Source of the DNA: Flavobacterium sp. I3-2
GTDB taxonomy: Bacteria > Bacteroidota > Bacteroidia > Flavobacteriales > Flavobacteriaceae
Assembly: GCF_013389595.1 (NCBI RefSeq)
Contig: NZ_CP058306.1
Span: 744,001-808,000 of the forward strand
DNA: 64,000 nt
Direction: 5' to 3'
Shown here: piece by piece, positions 52,286 to 62,443 of the stretch
Position numbering within the stretch: position 1 is the first letter of the stretch
Layout of the letters: each line of letters begins with the position of its first letter
Notes under the pieces: generated by a model
Told to the model about the DNA's origin: nothing
Databases searched by the model: none
What the model saw: only the letters and a program-made list of their open reading frames with translations
Made by a program: the position numbers and the translations under genes

Positions 52286-53641
52286 ATGGGAAGAAAAATA
52301 TTATTAGATAAGATTAATATTCCGGGTATCAAAACCTACGAAGTTTACCGTCAGAATGGAGGTTATGCTTCGGTGGAAAAAGCATTAAAAATGGAACCGG
52401 ACGCGATTACTGAAGAAGTTAAAACTTCAGGATTAAGAGGTCGTGGTGGTGCAGGTTTTCCTGTGGGATTAAAATGGAGTTTCATCGATAAAAAATCGGG
52501 CAATCCAAGACATTTGGTTTGCAATGCCGATGAATCGGAACCAGGAACTTTCAAAGACCGTTACTTAATGGAATACATTCCGCATTTATTAATTGAAGGA
52601 ATGATTGTTTCCTCTTTCGCATTAGGTGCAAATCTTTCATACATCTACATTCGTGGAGAATATATGTGGGTTTTCAAAACCTTAGAAAGAGCCATTAAAG
52701 AAGCTTATGCTGCAGGTTGGTTAGGAAAAAATATTAAAGGAACCGGTTACGATTTAGATTTACACGTTCATTGTGGTGGTGGTGCTTACATCTGTGGAGA
52801 AGAAACCGCTTTAATTGAATCATTAGAAGGAAAAAGAGGAAATCCAAGAATTAAACCACCATTTCCTGCCGTTAAAGGTTTATGGCAAAACCCAACGGTT
52901 GTAAACAATGTTGAATCTATTGCATCTGTGCCATGGATTGTTTTAAACTCAGGTGAAGAATATTCAAAAATTGGTTTAGGACGTTCAACAGGAACTAAAT
53001 TATTTTCAGTTTCAGGCCACGTTAAAAAACCAGGTGTTTATGAAATTGAGATGGGAATGAACGTTGAAGAATTCATGAATTCTGATGAATATTGCGGTGG
53101 AATGATTGATGACCGTCCGTTAAAAGGGTTAATCCCTGGAGGTTCGTCAGTTCCAATTTTACCACAGCATTTAATCTTCAAAACAGCAAACGGTGAAGAC
53201 CGTTTAATGACTTACGAATCGCTTTCTGATGGTGGTTTTGCAACAGGTTCATCTTTAGGTTCGGGTGGTTTCATCGTTTATAATGATACCGCTTGTATTG
53301 TAAGAAATACTTGGAATTTCTCACGTTTCTATCATCACGAAAGTTGCGGACAATGTTCACCATGTCGTGAAGGAACCGGATGGATGGAAAAAGTACTTTG
53401 GCGTATCGAAAACGGAGAAGGAAGAATGGAAGATATCGATTTGTTATGGGACATCCAAAGTAAAATTGAAGGAAATACCATTTGTCCATTAGGAGATGCA
53501 GCAGCTTGGCCAGTAGCAGCCGCGATTCGCCACTTCAGAGATGAATTTGAATATCATATTCGTTTCCCAGAAAGAATCAAAAACAGAGACCACTTTACCA
53601 ATGAACCATTTGAAAAAGTGAAACACCTTTTAAAGTCATAA
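52286..53641 (+). CDS. nuoF: NADH-quinone oxidoreductase subunit F
   Basis: A 51-kDa subunit that binds NADH, FMN and the N3 [4Fe-4S] cluster, 451 residues. [16 protein letters not shown] (49-64) is the NADH/FMN loop, [14 protein letters not shown] follows, and the cluster ligands are Cys354, Cys357, Cys360 (SCGQCSPC) and Cys400 (TICPLGD). A 518-bp insertion with an IVP-type gene separates it from nuoG. Confidence 0.97.
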   Translation: MGRKILLDKINIPGIKTYEVYRQNGGYASVEKALKMEPDAITEEVKTSGLRGRGGAGFPVGLKWSFIDKKSGNPRHLVCNADESEPGTFKDRYLMEYIPHLLIEGMIVSSFALGANLSYIYIRGEYMWVFKTLERAIKEAYAAGWLGKNIKGTGYDLDLHVHCGGGAYICGEETALIESLEGKRGNPRIKPPFPAVKGLWQNPTVVNNVESIASVPWIVLNSGEEYSKIGLGRSTGTKLFSVSGHVKKPGVYEIEMGMNVEEFMNSDEYCGGMIDDRPLKGLIPGGSSVPILPQHLIFKTANGEDRLMTYESLSDGGFATGSSLGSGGFIVYNDTACIVRNTWNFSRFYHHESCGQCSPCREGTGWMEKVLWRIENGEGRMEDIDLLWDIQSKIEGNTICPLGDAAAWPVAAAIRHFRDEFEYHIRFPERIKNRDHFTNEPFEKVKHLLKS

Positions 53642-53650
53642 AAATTTAAT

Positions 53651-53695
53651 TCAAAGTTGTAAAGTGTAAAGTCATAAAGAGAAAAGTTACAAAGT
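53651..53695 (+). repeat. Degenerate AAAGT repeats upstream of the IVP gene
   Basis: Short units (CAAAGTTG, TAAAGTG, TAAAGTC, ATAAAGA, AAAAGTT, CAAAGTC) recur about every 7-9 bp in the gap after nuoF. Their complement GACTTT recurs on the other side of the gene, so the cassette has loosely inverted flanks. Confidence 0.45.
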
Positions 53696-53824
53696 CAAAC
53701 GAATTCTAAAAAAGAAAAATATTAAAAGGGAAAGTTTGAATCATTTGAAGAAATAATTTCTTGGCAAAAATCAAGATCGTTAAATAAACGAATCTACGAA
53801 ATTACAAGTAAAGAAAAATTCAAA

Positions 53825-54100
53825 ATGGATTTTGAACTTACTAGACAATTAAGAAGAGCTTCTATTTCGATAACATCTAATATAGCAGAAGGTTTCGAGA
53901 GAAATACAGACAAAGAATTCATTTATTTCTTATATGTTGCAAAAGAATCTTCAGCAGAGATTAGATCACAATTATATTTAGCACTTGATTTAGAATACAT
54001 AACAATTCATGAACATAAAGAATTATTTTCAGAGGTATCAGAAATAACAAAATTAATAAGTGGACTTATAAAATATTTAGAAAAAAATCAAAAGTCGTAA
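53825..54100 (+). CDS. Four-helix-bundle (23S rRNA IVP-type) protein, probably start-damaged
   Basis: 91 residues from the first ATG, with the family core QLRRASISITSNIAEGFERN and a second helix pair (SSAEIRSQLYLALDL). Family members are usually about 115-120 residues. The frame upstream (from 53726, after a TAA at 53723) encodes exactly the missing N-terminal helix (FEEIISWQKSRSLNKRIYEI), but it contains no ATG, GTG or TTG. The original start seems to have been lost, so the product is either truncated or not made. Function of these proteins is unknown. Its insertion between nuoF and nuoG is unusual. Confidence 0.7.
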   Translation: MDFELTRQLRRASISITSNIAEGFERNTDKEFIYFLYVAKESSAEIRSQLYLALDLEYITIHEHKELFSEVSEITKLISGLIKYLEKNQKS

Positions 54101-54118
54101 TGTTATAGAGTTCTTTCG

Positions 54119-54148
54119 GACTTTCGACATTAAGACTTTCGACATTAA
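54119..54148 (+). repeat. Tandem 15-bp repeat upstream of nuoG
   Basis: GACTTTCGACATTAA occurs twice head to tail (54119-54133, 54134-54148), followed by GACA. It forms the right flank of the IVP cassette, 12 bp before nuoG. Confidence 0.75.
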
Positions 54149-54159
54149 GACATATTAAC

Positions 54160-55185
54160 ATGAAAGTTACTATAGACGGACAAGAAATAGATGTAGAACC
54201 AGGAACCACAATTCTTCAAGCAGCTCGAATGATTGGAGGAGAAAGCGTTCCACCAGCAATGTGTTACTACTCAAAATTAAAAGGAAGCGGCGGTAAATGT
54301 CGTTGTTGCTTGGTTGAAGTTTCTAAAGGAAGTGAAGCCGATCCAAGACCAATGCCTAAACTTATGGCTTCTTGTGTAACTGGAGTTATGGACGGAATGG
54401 AAGTGAAAAGTATTTCATCACCAAGAGTTACCGAAGCTCGTAAATCAGTTACTGAATTTTTATTGATGAATCACCCGTTAGATTGCCCAGTTTGTGACCA
54501 AGCGGGAGAATGTGATTTACAAAATTTAAGCTACAATCACGGAAAAGAATTAACGCGTTTCCATGAAGAAAAAAGAACCTTTGAACCAGAAGATTTAGGA
54601 AACAATATTCAATTACACATGAATCGTTGTATTCTTTGTTACCGTTGTGTTTACACAGCAGAACAATTAACAGATGGTCGTGTTCATGGTGTTGTTGGAC
54701 GTGGCGACCATGCACAAATTTCAACTTGTGTTTCGGCAGCAATAGAAAACGAATATTCAGGAAACATGATTGACGTTTGTCCAGTTGGAGCTTTAACAGA
54801 TAAAACGTTCCGATTCAAATCGAGAGTTTGGTTTAACAAACCATTTTCGGCTCACAGAAATTGCGATAAATGTTGTGGAAAAACAACACTTTGGATGTTC
54901 GGAAACGAAATTCAACGTGTAACAGCTCGTAAAGATGAATATCATGAAGTAGAAGAATTCATCTGTAACGAATGTCGTTTTGACCATAAAGACGTAAAAG
55001 ATTGGGTTATTGAAGGGCCTCGTAAATTCGAGAAATTCTCTGTAATCAATCAGAATAATTATACAAGAAAAATGGAACCGGTTCAAATCCATACAGAAAA
55101 ACAAATTCTAAAAGGACGTGAACAAGACCGTAAGAAAATTTCTATGGTTGATGTTCCTGTAATTGATAATACGCCAAAATCATAA
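54160..55185 (+). CDS. nuoG: NADH-quinone oxidoreductase subunit G, short form
   Basis: An iron-sulfur subunit of the NADH module. At 341 residues it is far shorter than E. coli NuoG (about 900): the molybdopterin-oxidoreductase-like domain is absent. The [2Fe-2S] ligands are Cys35, Cys47, Cys50 and Cys72; N5 uses His105, Cys109, Cys112 and Cys118; N4 uses Cys157, Cys160, Cys163 and Cys207. Further cysteines at 235-239 and in FICNECRF could bind another cluster. This short form is, as I recall, normal in Flavobacteria. Confidence 0.92.
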   Translation: MKVTIDGQEIDVEPGTTILQAARMIGGESVPPAMCYYSKLKGSGGKCRCCLVEVSKGSEADPRPMPKLMASCVTGVMDGMEVKSISSPRVTEARKSVTEFLLMNHPLDCPVCDQAGECDLQNLSYNHGKELTRFHEEKRTFEPEDLGNNIQLHMNRCILCYRCVYTAEQLTDGRVHGVVGRGDHAQISTCVSAAIENEYSGNMIDVCPVGALTDKTFRFKSRVWFNKPFSAHRNCDKCCGKTTLWMFGNEIQRVTARKDEYHEVEEFICNECRFDHKDVKDWVIEGPRKFEKFSVINQNNYTRKMEPVQIHTEKQILKGREQDRKKISMVDVPVIDNTPKS

Positions 55186-55188
55186 ATT

Positions 55189-56220
55189 ATGGAGCAAGCT
55201 ATTATTATAGAAAAAGGTGTAATCATCTTAATTGTTTTTGCAATTACGATGCTGTTCGCCATGTATTGTACTTTGGCAGAACGTAAGATTGCAGCTTGGA
55301 TTCAAGACAGACGCGGACCAAACCGTGCCGGACCAGGTGGTTTATTTCAACCACTTGCCGATGGTTTAAAATTATTCTCGAAAGAAGAATTTATGCCAAA
55401 CACACCAAATACGTTTTTATTCGTATTAGGACCAACAATTTCAATGACCATGGCCTTAATGACAAGTGCCGTAATTCCTTGGGGAAGTTCACTTGAAATT
55501 GGCGGAAGAACTGTAATTCTACAAGCTACCGATATTAACGTTGCTTTACTTTATGTATTTGCAGTTTTATCTGTGAGTGTTTACGGAATTATGATTGGAG
55601 GTTGGGCATCAAACAACAAATATTCGTTAATGAGTGCGATGCGTGTGGCTTCTCAAATGATTTCGTATGAAATTGCAATGGGACTTTCAATCATCGCAGT
55701 TATCATGATGACAAGTTCAATGAGTTTAAGTGATATTGCCGCAAGTCAGCATGAAATGAAATGGAATATTTTCTATCAACCTTTAGCATTCTTCATTTTC
55801 TTGGTTTGTTCGTTTGCAGAAACCAATCGTACACCATTCGATTTAGCAGAATGTGAACAAGAATTAATTGGAGGTTATCATACTGAATATTCATCTATGC
55901 GAATGGGATTCTTCTTGTTTGCTGAATATGCAGCGATGTTCATCTCTTCTACCCTACTTGCTGTACTTTTCTTAGGAGCTTATAATTATCCGGGAATGAC
56001 TTGGGCAGCAGAAAATTGGGGAACTAACGTTGCAAACGGAATTGGAATTGCAGTTTTATTCATTAAAATCTGTTTCTTCTTATTCTTATATATGTGGGTT
56101 CGTTGGACCATACCACGTTTCCGTTACGACCAATTAATGAATTTAGGTTGGAAAACTTTAATTCCTCTAGCGATAATCAACATCATTATTACAGCTGTTG
56201 TTATTTTATTAAACCAATAA
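55189..56220 (+). CDS. nuoH: NADH-quinone oxidoreductase subunit H
   Basis: A membrane subunit at the quinone-channel entrance, 343 residues, about eight helices. ERKIAAWIQDRRGPNRAGPGG (split over the first loop), FAETNRTPFDLAECEQELIGG and the C-terminal RWTIPRFRYDQLM are the family signatures. Confidence 0.96.
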   Translation: MEQAIIIEKGVIILIVFAITMLFAMYCTLAERKIAAWIQDRRGPNRAGPGGLFQPLADGLKLFSKEEFMPNTPNTFLFVLGPTISMTMALMTSAVIPWGSSLEIGGRTVILQATDINVALLYVFAVLSVSVYGIMIGGWASNNKYSLMSAMRVASQMISYEIAMGLSIIAVIMMTSSMSLSDIAASQHEMKWNIFYQPLAFFIFLVCSFAETNRTPFDLAECEQELIGGYHTEYSSMRMGFFLFAEYAAMFISSTLLAVLFLGAYNYPGMTWAAENWGTNVANGIGIAVLFIKICFFLFLYMWVRWTIPRFRYDQLMNLGWKTLIPLAIINIIITAVVILLNQ

Positions 56221-56230
56221 ACTACTGAAA

Positions 56231-56773
56231 ATGTCAATAGAAACGGTATCATTATCAGGAAGAAAAAAACAAGTAGCCAACAAAAAAATGACTTTAGGCG
56301 AGCGCATTTACATCATTGCTATTGCTAAAGGAATGTGGACTACTTTAAAACATATGTTCAAGAAAAAAGTAACGATTAGTTACCCTGAACAAACACGTCC
56401 GTTTAGCGACGTTTACCGCGGTAGACACATGCTTATGCGCGACGACGAAGGAAGAGAACGTTGTACAGCTTGCGGACTTTGTGCTTTATCATGTCCGGCA
56501 GAAGCCATTACCATGAAAGCTGCAGAACGAAAAACTGACGAGAAACATCTGTACAGAGAAGAGAAATATGCAGAAATCTACGAGATTAATATGTTGCGTT
56601 GTATTTTCTGTGGATTGTGTGAAGAAGCTTGTCCAAAACAAGCCATTTACTTAACTAAATCTAAGCAAATTGTTTTCTCTGATACTTCTCGCGAAAGCTT
56701 CATCTTCGGAAAAGAAGAATTAGTAATGCCATTAGAAATGGCAATTCAGAACACTAAAAAAATGCAAGCCTAA
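56231..56773 (+). CDS. nuoI: NADH-quinone oxidoreductase subunit I
   Basis: A ferredoxin-like subunit with clusters N6a and N6b, 180 residues. The two ligand sets are CTACGLCALSC (Cys78, 81, 84, 88) followed by Pro, and CIFCGLCEEAC (Cys124, 127, 130, 134). It lies 10 bp after nuoH. Confidence 0.97.
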   Translation: MSIETVSLSGRKKQVANKKMTLGERIYIIAIAKGMWTTLKHMFKKKVTISYPEQTRPFSDVYRGRHMLMRDDEGRERCTACGLCALSCPAEAITMKAAERKTDEKHLYREEKYAEIYEINMLRCIFCGLCEEACPKQAIYLTKSKQIVFSDTSRESFIFGKEELVMPLEMAIQNTKKMQA

Positions 56774-56775
56774 TT

Positions 56776-57282
56776 ATGATTGAGATATTATTTTATTTGC
56801 TTTCAGCAATTACATTAGGAAGTGCTTTTATTACCATTTTAAGCAAAAATCCTATTCATAGTGCCATTTGGTTAGTAGTTAGTTTTTTTAGTATTGCCGG
56901 ACATTATGCTTTATTAAATTCACAATTCTTAGCTATGGTTCACATTATTGTGTATTCGGGTGCTATCATGATTTTAATGTTATTCACCATCATGTTAATG
57001 AATTTGAATATCAGTAACGAAATTTCAAAACCATTAGTAACCAAGTTAATTGCAACCGTCGCTTTCTGTTTAATCGGATTGGTTTTAGTTACTGCTTTAA
57101 CAAAAACGGCTCCTGCATTTGATGCTTATGTAAATTCAGGACAAGATTACCAAAGCATTCAGGTTTTAGGAAAAGTGTTAATGAACGAATTTGTTGTACC
57201 ATTTGAAATGGCTGCTGTGTTATTATTAATGGCAATGATTGGAGCGGTTTTAATTTCTAAAAAAGATAAAAAAATAGCCTAA
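56776..57282 (+). CDS. nuoJ: NADH-quinone oxidoreductase subunit J
   Basis: A membrane subunit, 168 residues, five helices, with NPIHSAIWLVVSFFSIAGHY at 25-44 and VHIIVYSGAIMILMLF as the conserved third helix with its pi-bulge region. It overlaps neither neighbour (2-bp gaps). Confidence 0.93.
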   Translation: MIEILFYLLSAITLGSAFITILSKNPIHSAIWLVVSFFSIAGHYALLNSQFLAMVHIIVYSGAIMILMLFTIMLMNLNISNEISKPLVTKLIATVAFCLIGLVLVTALTKTAPAFDAYVNSGQDYQSIQVLGKVLMNEFVVPFEMAAVLLLMAMIGAVLISKKDKKIA

Positions 57283-57284
57283 CT

Positions 57285-57605
57285 ATGGAGAACGTTTTAC
57301 AAATCATCGGAATTGAAAACTACATCTATTTAGCTATTTTACTATTTAGTGTAGGCGTTTTCGGAATCTTATATCGCCGAAACGCAATCGTTATGTTTAT
57401 GTCAATTGAGATTATGTTAAATGCAGCCAACTTACTTTTAGTTGCATTTTCTAACTACCATCAAGATCCGCAAGGACAAGTTTTTGTATTCTTTACCATG
57501 GCAGTTGCTGCCGCAGAAGTTGCTATTGGATTAGCCATCTTGGTATCGATTTACAGACATATTGGTTCAATTGATATTGATAAATTAAAAAACTTAAAAG
57601 GCTAA
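57285..57605 (+). CDS. nuoK: NADH-quinone oxidoreductase subunit K
   Basis: A small antiporter-like membrane subunit, 106 residues, three helices. IEIMLNAANLLLVAF carries the conserved Glu of the proton path and AAAEVAIGLAILVSIYR the second. Confidence 0.95.
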   Translation: MENVLQIIGIENYIYLAILLFSVGVFGILYRRNAIVMFMSIEIMLNAANLLLVAFSNYHQDPQGQVFVFFTMAVAAAEVAIGLAILVSIYRHIGSIDIDKLKNLKG

Positions 57606-57610
57606 TTTAA

Positions 57611-59503
57611 ATGGATACAAACATACTTTTATTCGCATTGATTATTCCGTTAATAGGTTTTTTAATCAATTTCTTATTCGGAAAAAAATTAGGAAAATCC
57701 CTTTCTGGAATCATCGGAACAGCAACAATTGTGATATCATTTATCATTAGCGTTTGTTTATTCCTTCAAATTAAAGATTCGGGAGAAGCCATTCGTATCA
57801 ACTTATTTGAATGGTTTTCTTTAAAGAATTTCAAAATTGATTTCGCATTTTACTTCGACCAACTTACAGCACTTTGGTTGTTATTCGTAACCGGAATTGG
57901 TTCGTTGATTCACTTATATTCAACAAGCTACATGAAAGAAGACGAAAACTTTCATAAATTCTTTGCGTACTTAAACTTATTCATCTTCTTTATGATGGTT
58001 TTAGTTTCAGGAAGCAACTTATTAATGATGTTTATCGGTTGGGAAGGTGTTGGTTTATGCTCTTATTTATTGATTGGATTTTGGCATGAAAACCGCGATT
58101 ACAACAACGCTTCAAAGAAAGCTTTCATCATGAATCGTGTGGGAGATTTAGGTTTCTTAGTAGGAACTTTCATCATCATCTATTTATTCGGAACAATTGA
58201 TTTTGTTGAGTTAAGAGAACAAACCGTAATGGGCGTAACTGCTTCATCATTCGCTGTTTTATTAAGCTTTGCAACTTTAGCATTATTCATCGGAGCAACG
58301 GGTAAAAGTGCGCAATTACCATTATACACTTGGTTACCAGACGCGATGGCAGGTCCAACTCCAGTTTCTGCGTTAATTCACGCAGCAACGATGGTTACTG
58401 CCGGAATCTTCATGATTACGCGATTAAACTTCCTTTTCGATTTAACTCCTGATGTTCAAAACATCATTGCAATTATTGGAGGAATCACAGCTTTTATGGC
58501 TGCTTCTATCGGATTAATGCAAAACGACATCAAAAAGGTTTTAGCATATTCAACCGTTTCTCAATTAGGTTTGATGTTTATGGCTATTGGATTTGCAGCT
58601 TACGAAATTGCCGTTTTTCACGTAATAACTCACGCTTTCTTTAAAGCTTGTTTATTCTTAGGTTCGGGTTCTGTGATTCACGCAATTTATGGAGAACAAG
58701 ACATGCGTCACATGGGTGGATTGAAAAAATACATGAAAATCACTTATGCAACATTCTTAGTTTCAACTTTAGCAATTTCAGGAATTCCTCCTTTATCAGG
58801 ATTCTTCTCTAAAGACGAAATCTTAATGACCGCTTTCCATAATAACATTCCTTTATATGTTATTGGTTCGTTAGCTTCTATCATGACGGCTTTCTATATG
58901 TTCAGATTATTGTACTTAACTTTCTTTAATACATTCAGAGGAACAAAAGAACAAGAAGCTCATTTACATGAAAGTCCTGCTTCGATGACCATTCCATTAA
59001 TTGTTTTAGCGATTTTAGCTGCTGTTGGTGGATTGATTTCAATTCCTGGTCACAGTTGGTTAAACGAATATTTAGCTCCGGTGATTGTGAATAATGCTGC
59101 TTCGCATCCGCATCATTTAGGAACATCAGAATATATTTTAATGGGAATTGCTGTAATTGGTGCTTTAATCGGAATTGGATTAGCATACAACAAATACATC
59201 AAAAACAAAGAAGTTCCGGTTAACGACAATCAAGTTCGTGGAATCCAAAAAGTATTAGCTAATAAATATTATTTAGATGAAATTTATATGGCAATCGTGG
59301 TTCAACCTATAAATATGTTGGGTGGATTCTTCAAAAACGTGATAGAGTTACTTATTTCTGGAATCGTACTTTTCTTTGCAAAATTTGCTAGCGAAGTTTC
59401 TTACCAAGGAAAAAAATTACAAAACGGAAACATCGGATTGTATTTATTTGCCTTCGTATTCGGAGTTTGTACGATGATTTACTATTTATTCATAGCAAGA
59501 TAA
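57611..59503 (+). CDS. nuoL: NADH-quinone oxidoreductase subunit L
   Basis: A distal proton-pumping subunit, 630 residues, with about 14 core helices plus the long lateral C-terminal helix region. GWEGVGLCSYLLIGFW, GKSAQLPLYTWLPDAMAGPT and SALIHAATMVTAGIF are the antiporter signatures with the conserved Lys and His. Confidence 0.96.
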   Translation: MDTNILLFALIIPLIGFLINFLFGKKLGKSLSGIIGTATIVISFIISVCLFLQIKDSGEAIRINLFEWFSLKNFKIDFAFYFDQLTALWLLFVTGIGSLIHLYSTSYMKEDENFHKFFAYLNLFIFFMMVLVSGSNLLMMFIGWEGVGLCSYLLIGFWHENRDYNNASKKAFIMNRVGDLGFLVGTFIIIYLFGTIDFVELREQTVMGVTASSFAVLLSFATLALFIGATGKSAQLPLYTWLPDAMAGPTPVSALIHAATMVTAGIFMITRLNFLFDLTPDVQNIIAIIGGITAFMAASIGLMQNDIKKVLAYSTVSQLGLMFMAIGFAAYEIAVFHVITHAFFKACLFLGSGSVIHAIYGEQDMRHMGGLKKYMKITYATFLVSTLAISGIPPLSGFFSKDEILMTAFHNNIPLYVIGSLASIMTAFYMFRLLYLTFFNTFRGTKEQEAHLHESPASMTIPLIVLAILAAVGGLISIPGHSWLNEYLAPVIVNNAASHPHHLGTSEYILMGIAVIGALIGIGLAYNKYIKNKEVPVNDNQVRGIQKVLANKYYLDEIYMAIVVQPINMLGGFFKNVIELLISGIVLFFAKFASEVSYQGKKLQNGNIGLYLFAFVFGVCTMIYYLFIAR

Positions 59504-59513
59504 TTTATATAAA

Positions 59514-60926
59514 ATGAACGTAACTTTTATCTTACTTACTTTATTAATCGGAGCAATTTTAACTTTTGTTGCCGGTAAAAAAATGGCATTAAACGTCGCG
59601 GTACTAACAAGTATAGTTGCCTTGGGTTTAACTGCTTTCAACATTTGTGAATTTCAGAACGGAGCAAATGTTTCGTTTCAAACACAATGGATGACCAAAC
59701 CAAACATTTGGATTTCGTTAAAAGCAGACGGATTAAGTTTATTAATGGTAGCTTTAACCACTTTCTTAACTCCATTAATTCTTTTAACTGCTGTTGGAAA
59801 AGACTTTAAAAATCCGCATAAATTATTCGCTTTAGTTTTATTTATGGCTTTTGCCATGACTGGAACTTTCTTAGCCGAAGACGGATTTGTATATTATATT
59901 TTCTGGGAATTAGCATTGATTCCAATTTTCTTTATTGCTTTACTTTGGGGAAGCGATACTTGGGAAATTCGCAAAGCTGCAATCATTAAATTCTTTATTT
60001 ACACATTTGCAGGTTCGTTATTTATGCTAATTGCATTTTTGTATTTATATCAAAAATCGGGAAGTTTCTTATTACCAAACTTAGCGCAAATCAGCTTGAC
60101 TGCCGATGAACAAACTTGGATTTTCCTAGCTTTCTTCTTGGCTTATGCCATTAAGTTACCTATTTTTCCATTCCATACATGGCAAGCAAATACCTACGAA
60201 AAAGCACCTGCAATCGGAACGATGTTACTTTCGGGAATCATGCTTAAAATGGGAGTTTATTCTATTTTACGTTGGCAACTTCCGTTAACACCTCAAGTAA
60301 ACGAACGCGTGTTAAATACAGTTTTGGTTTTATGTATTATCGGTATTATTTATGCATCGTTAATCGCATTACGCGAAACCAATTTAAAACGATTATTAGC
60401 TTATTCGTCAATGGCGCACGTTGGTTTAATCGCAGCTGGAGCTTACACGTTTACACAAGACGGAATGCAAGGAGCGGTGGTGCAAATGTTAGCACACGGA
60501 ATTGTAATTGTAGCTTTATTCTTCTTGGTTGAAATCATCTACAAACGATACGGAACTTACGAAATAAAAGAACTTGGTGGAATTCGTGCACACGCAATTA
60601 AATTCACTTCATTTTTCTTAATTTTCTTATTCGCTTCGATAGGTTTACCTGGAACTTTCAGTTTCATCGGAGAATTTACCTTGTTATATAGTTTATCTCA
60701 AATCGGTTGGATTTATGCAATACTTGGAGGTTCAACTATTATTTTAGGAGCTTACTATATGCTAAAAATGTTCGAAGATGCTGTTTTAGGAAAAACAAAC
60801 GTAAAAGCATTTACAGATTTAAATAGTATAGAGTTTTTGGTTTTATTCGTTTTAGCAGTTGCGGTTATTTTCTTCGGAATTTATCCAAAACCAATAACCG
60901 ATTTATTATTTTTATTTACTAACTAA
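59514..60926 (+). CDS. nuoM: NADH-quinone oxidoreductase subunit M
   Basis: A proton-pumping subunit, 470 residues, 14 helices. FWELALIPIFFIALLWG (conserved Glu), AYAIKLPIFPFHTWQANTYE and LAYSSMAHVGLI fit NuoM. Confidence 0.96.
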   Translation: MNVTFILLTLLIGAILTFVAGKKMALNVAVLTSIVALGLTAFNICEFQNGANVSFQTQWMTKPNIWISLKADGLSLLMVALTTFLTPLILLTAVGKDFKNPHKLFALVLFMAFAMTGTFLAEDGFVYYIFWELALIPIFFIALLWGSDTWEIRKAAIIKFFIYTFAGSLFMLIAFLYLYQKSGSFLLPNLAQISLTADEQTWIFLAFFLAYAIKLPIFPFHTWQANTYEKAPAIGTMLLSGIMLKMGVYSILRWQLPLTPQVNERVLNTVLVLCIIGIIYASLIALRETNLKRLLAYSSMAHVGLIAAGAYTFTQDGMQGAVVQMLAHGIVIVALFFLVEIIYKRYGTYEIKELGGIRAHAIKFTSFFLIFLFASIGLPGTFSFIGEFTLLYSLSQIGWIYAILGGSTIILGAYYMLKMFEDAVLGKTNVKAFTDLNSIEFLVLFVLAVAVIFFGIYPKPITDLLFLFTN

Positions 60927-60979
60927 CTAATCATTAAAAATGCATTCGGGAAACCGTTTTCATTTAATTCAAAAATAGT

Positions 60980-62353
60980 ATGAATACATTAATTGCATTA
61001 GCAGGATTAGCCGTTTTAATATTGGTTTTAGAAATCATAAACCTTCGTAAAACCATTGTTTCTTTAACCATTTTAGGATTATTGGCAGCACTTGGATTTA
61101 CATTTTGTGATGCGCAAATACTTTCTGAAAACTATAATAACATGATTGTTGAAACGAATTTCAGCAAAATGTTTAGTAGCTTATTTATCGTTATTACGAT
61201 TTTCATTGTAGCGATGGGACAAGATTTTTATAAAGAAACGTATGATAAAATTTCGGATTATACTTCGTTAAAACTATTCTTATTAATCGGAGCTGTTTCG
61301 ATGGTTTCTTTCGGAAACTTAACGATGTTTTTTATCGGATTAGAAATCTTATCTATTACACTTTATATTCTAGCAGGAAGTAATCCAACAAAAATTAAAA
61401 GTAACGAAGCCGGAATGAAATATTTCCTTTTAGGTTCGTTTGCTTCAGGATTTATCTTATTCGGAATCGCATTAATATACGGAGCAACAGCTTCATTTGA
61501 TTTAAACACCATTTCAAATGCGTTATTAAATCCAGGAACGCCAAACTTTTTATCGTTAGGAGTTGTTTTGGTTTGCATTGGAATGTTATTTAAAATCGCA
61601 GCTTTCCCATTCCATTTTTGGGCACCAGATGTTTATCAAGGTTCGCCAACATTAACAACGGCAACGATGAGTACATTGGCAAAAGTTGCAGCAATGGCAA
61701 CCTTGTTTAAAATTCACAGCATATTCGCAAGTTATATGTCTGATTCGTTTACCGTGTTATTAATTTGTTTAGCAATTGCAACGATGTTTGTTGGAAATAT
61801 CATGGCATTAAAACAAGACAACATCAAACGTATGTTGGCTTATTCGGGTATTTCTCACGCCGGATTTATGATGATTGCTTTATTTAACACAACAAATGCA
61901 ACAGCAGAATTGTTCTATTATGCAGCAGCTTATTCTTTTGCGAGTATTGCCGCATTTGCGATTATCATTGCGGTTTGTAAAAACTACAAAGACGAAAAAA
62001 TCAAACATTTTAAAGGTTTAGGAAAACAAAATCCATTAATGGCAGCTGTCTTCACAATGGCTTTATTATCGATGGCTGGAATTCCAATCTTTGCAGGATT
62101 CTTTGGTAAATTCTTCTTATTTGGTTCGGCATTAGAAAGCGGACATTTAGAATTAGTTATCTTCGGAGTTATCAACTCAATCATCAGCGTTTACTATTAT
62201 TTCAAAGTAATCAACGCGATGTACTCACAAGAAGCAATTTCAGAATTACCAGAAACCAATCACAGCTGGATTTATAAAACCGTTGCCGTTGTAGCTATTT
62301 TACTTAACATCGCAATGGGACTTTGTCCATCTTCAATCTTGAATTTATTCTAA
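60980..62353 (+). CDS. nuoN: NADH-quinone oxidoreductase subunit N
   Basis: The third antiporter-like subunit, 457 residues, 13-14 helices. MFFIGLEILSITLYILAG, FKIAAFPFHFWAPDVYQGSP and MLAYSGISHAGFMM fit NuoN. It closes the operon, 53 bp after nuoM, and is followed by a terminator. Confidence 0.96.
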   Translation: MNTLIALAGLAVLILVLEIINLRKTIVSLTILGLLAALGFTFCDAQILSENYNNMIVETNFSKMFSSLFIVITIFIVAMGQDFYKETYDKISDYTSLKLFLLIGAVSMVSFGNLTMFFIGLEILSITLYILAGSNPTKIKSNEAGMKYFLLGSFASGFILFGIALIYGATASFDLNTISNALLNPGTPNFLSLGVVLVCIGMLFKIAAFPFHFWAPDVYQGSPTLTTATMSTLAKVAAMATLFKIHSIFASYMSDSFTVLLICLAIATMFVGNIMALKQDNIKRMLAYSGISHAGFMMIALFNTTNATAELFYYAAAYSFASIAAFAIIIAVCKNYKDEKIKHFKGLGKQNPLMAAVFTMALLSMAGIPIFAGFFGKFFLFGSALESGHLELVIFGVINSIISVYYYFKVINAMYSQEAISELPETNHSWIYKTVAVVAILLNIAMGLCPSSILNLF

Positions 62354-62382
62354 GTTTATATTTGATTTATATTTTAATTAAG

Positions 62383-62409
62383 AAAAGTCGGACATTGGTT
62401 CCGACTTTT
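62383..62409 (+). terminator. Terminator of the nuo operon
   Basis: AAAAGTCGG / CCGACTTTT stem with a 9-nt loop, then T residues; 30 bp after nuoN. Confidence 0.85.
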
Positions 62410-62443
62410 TTATGTAATTTTATATTTCAAATCAGCTTACGAA

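Noticed and set aside
54449..55104. Minus-strand frames opposite nuoG
   Set aside because: They are His/Cys/Phe-rich shadows of the conserved nuoG coding sequence, with no start context or family signal.
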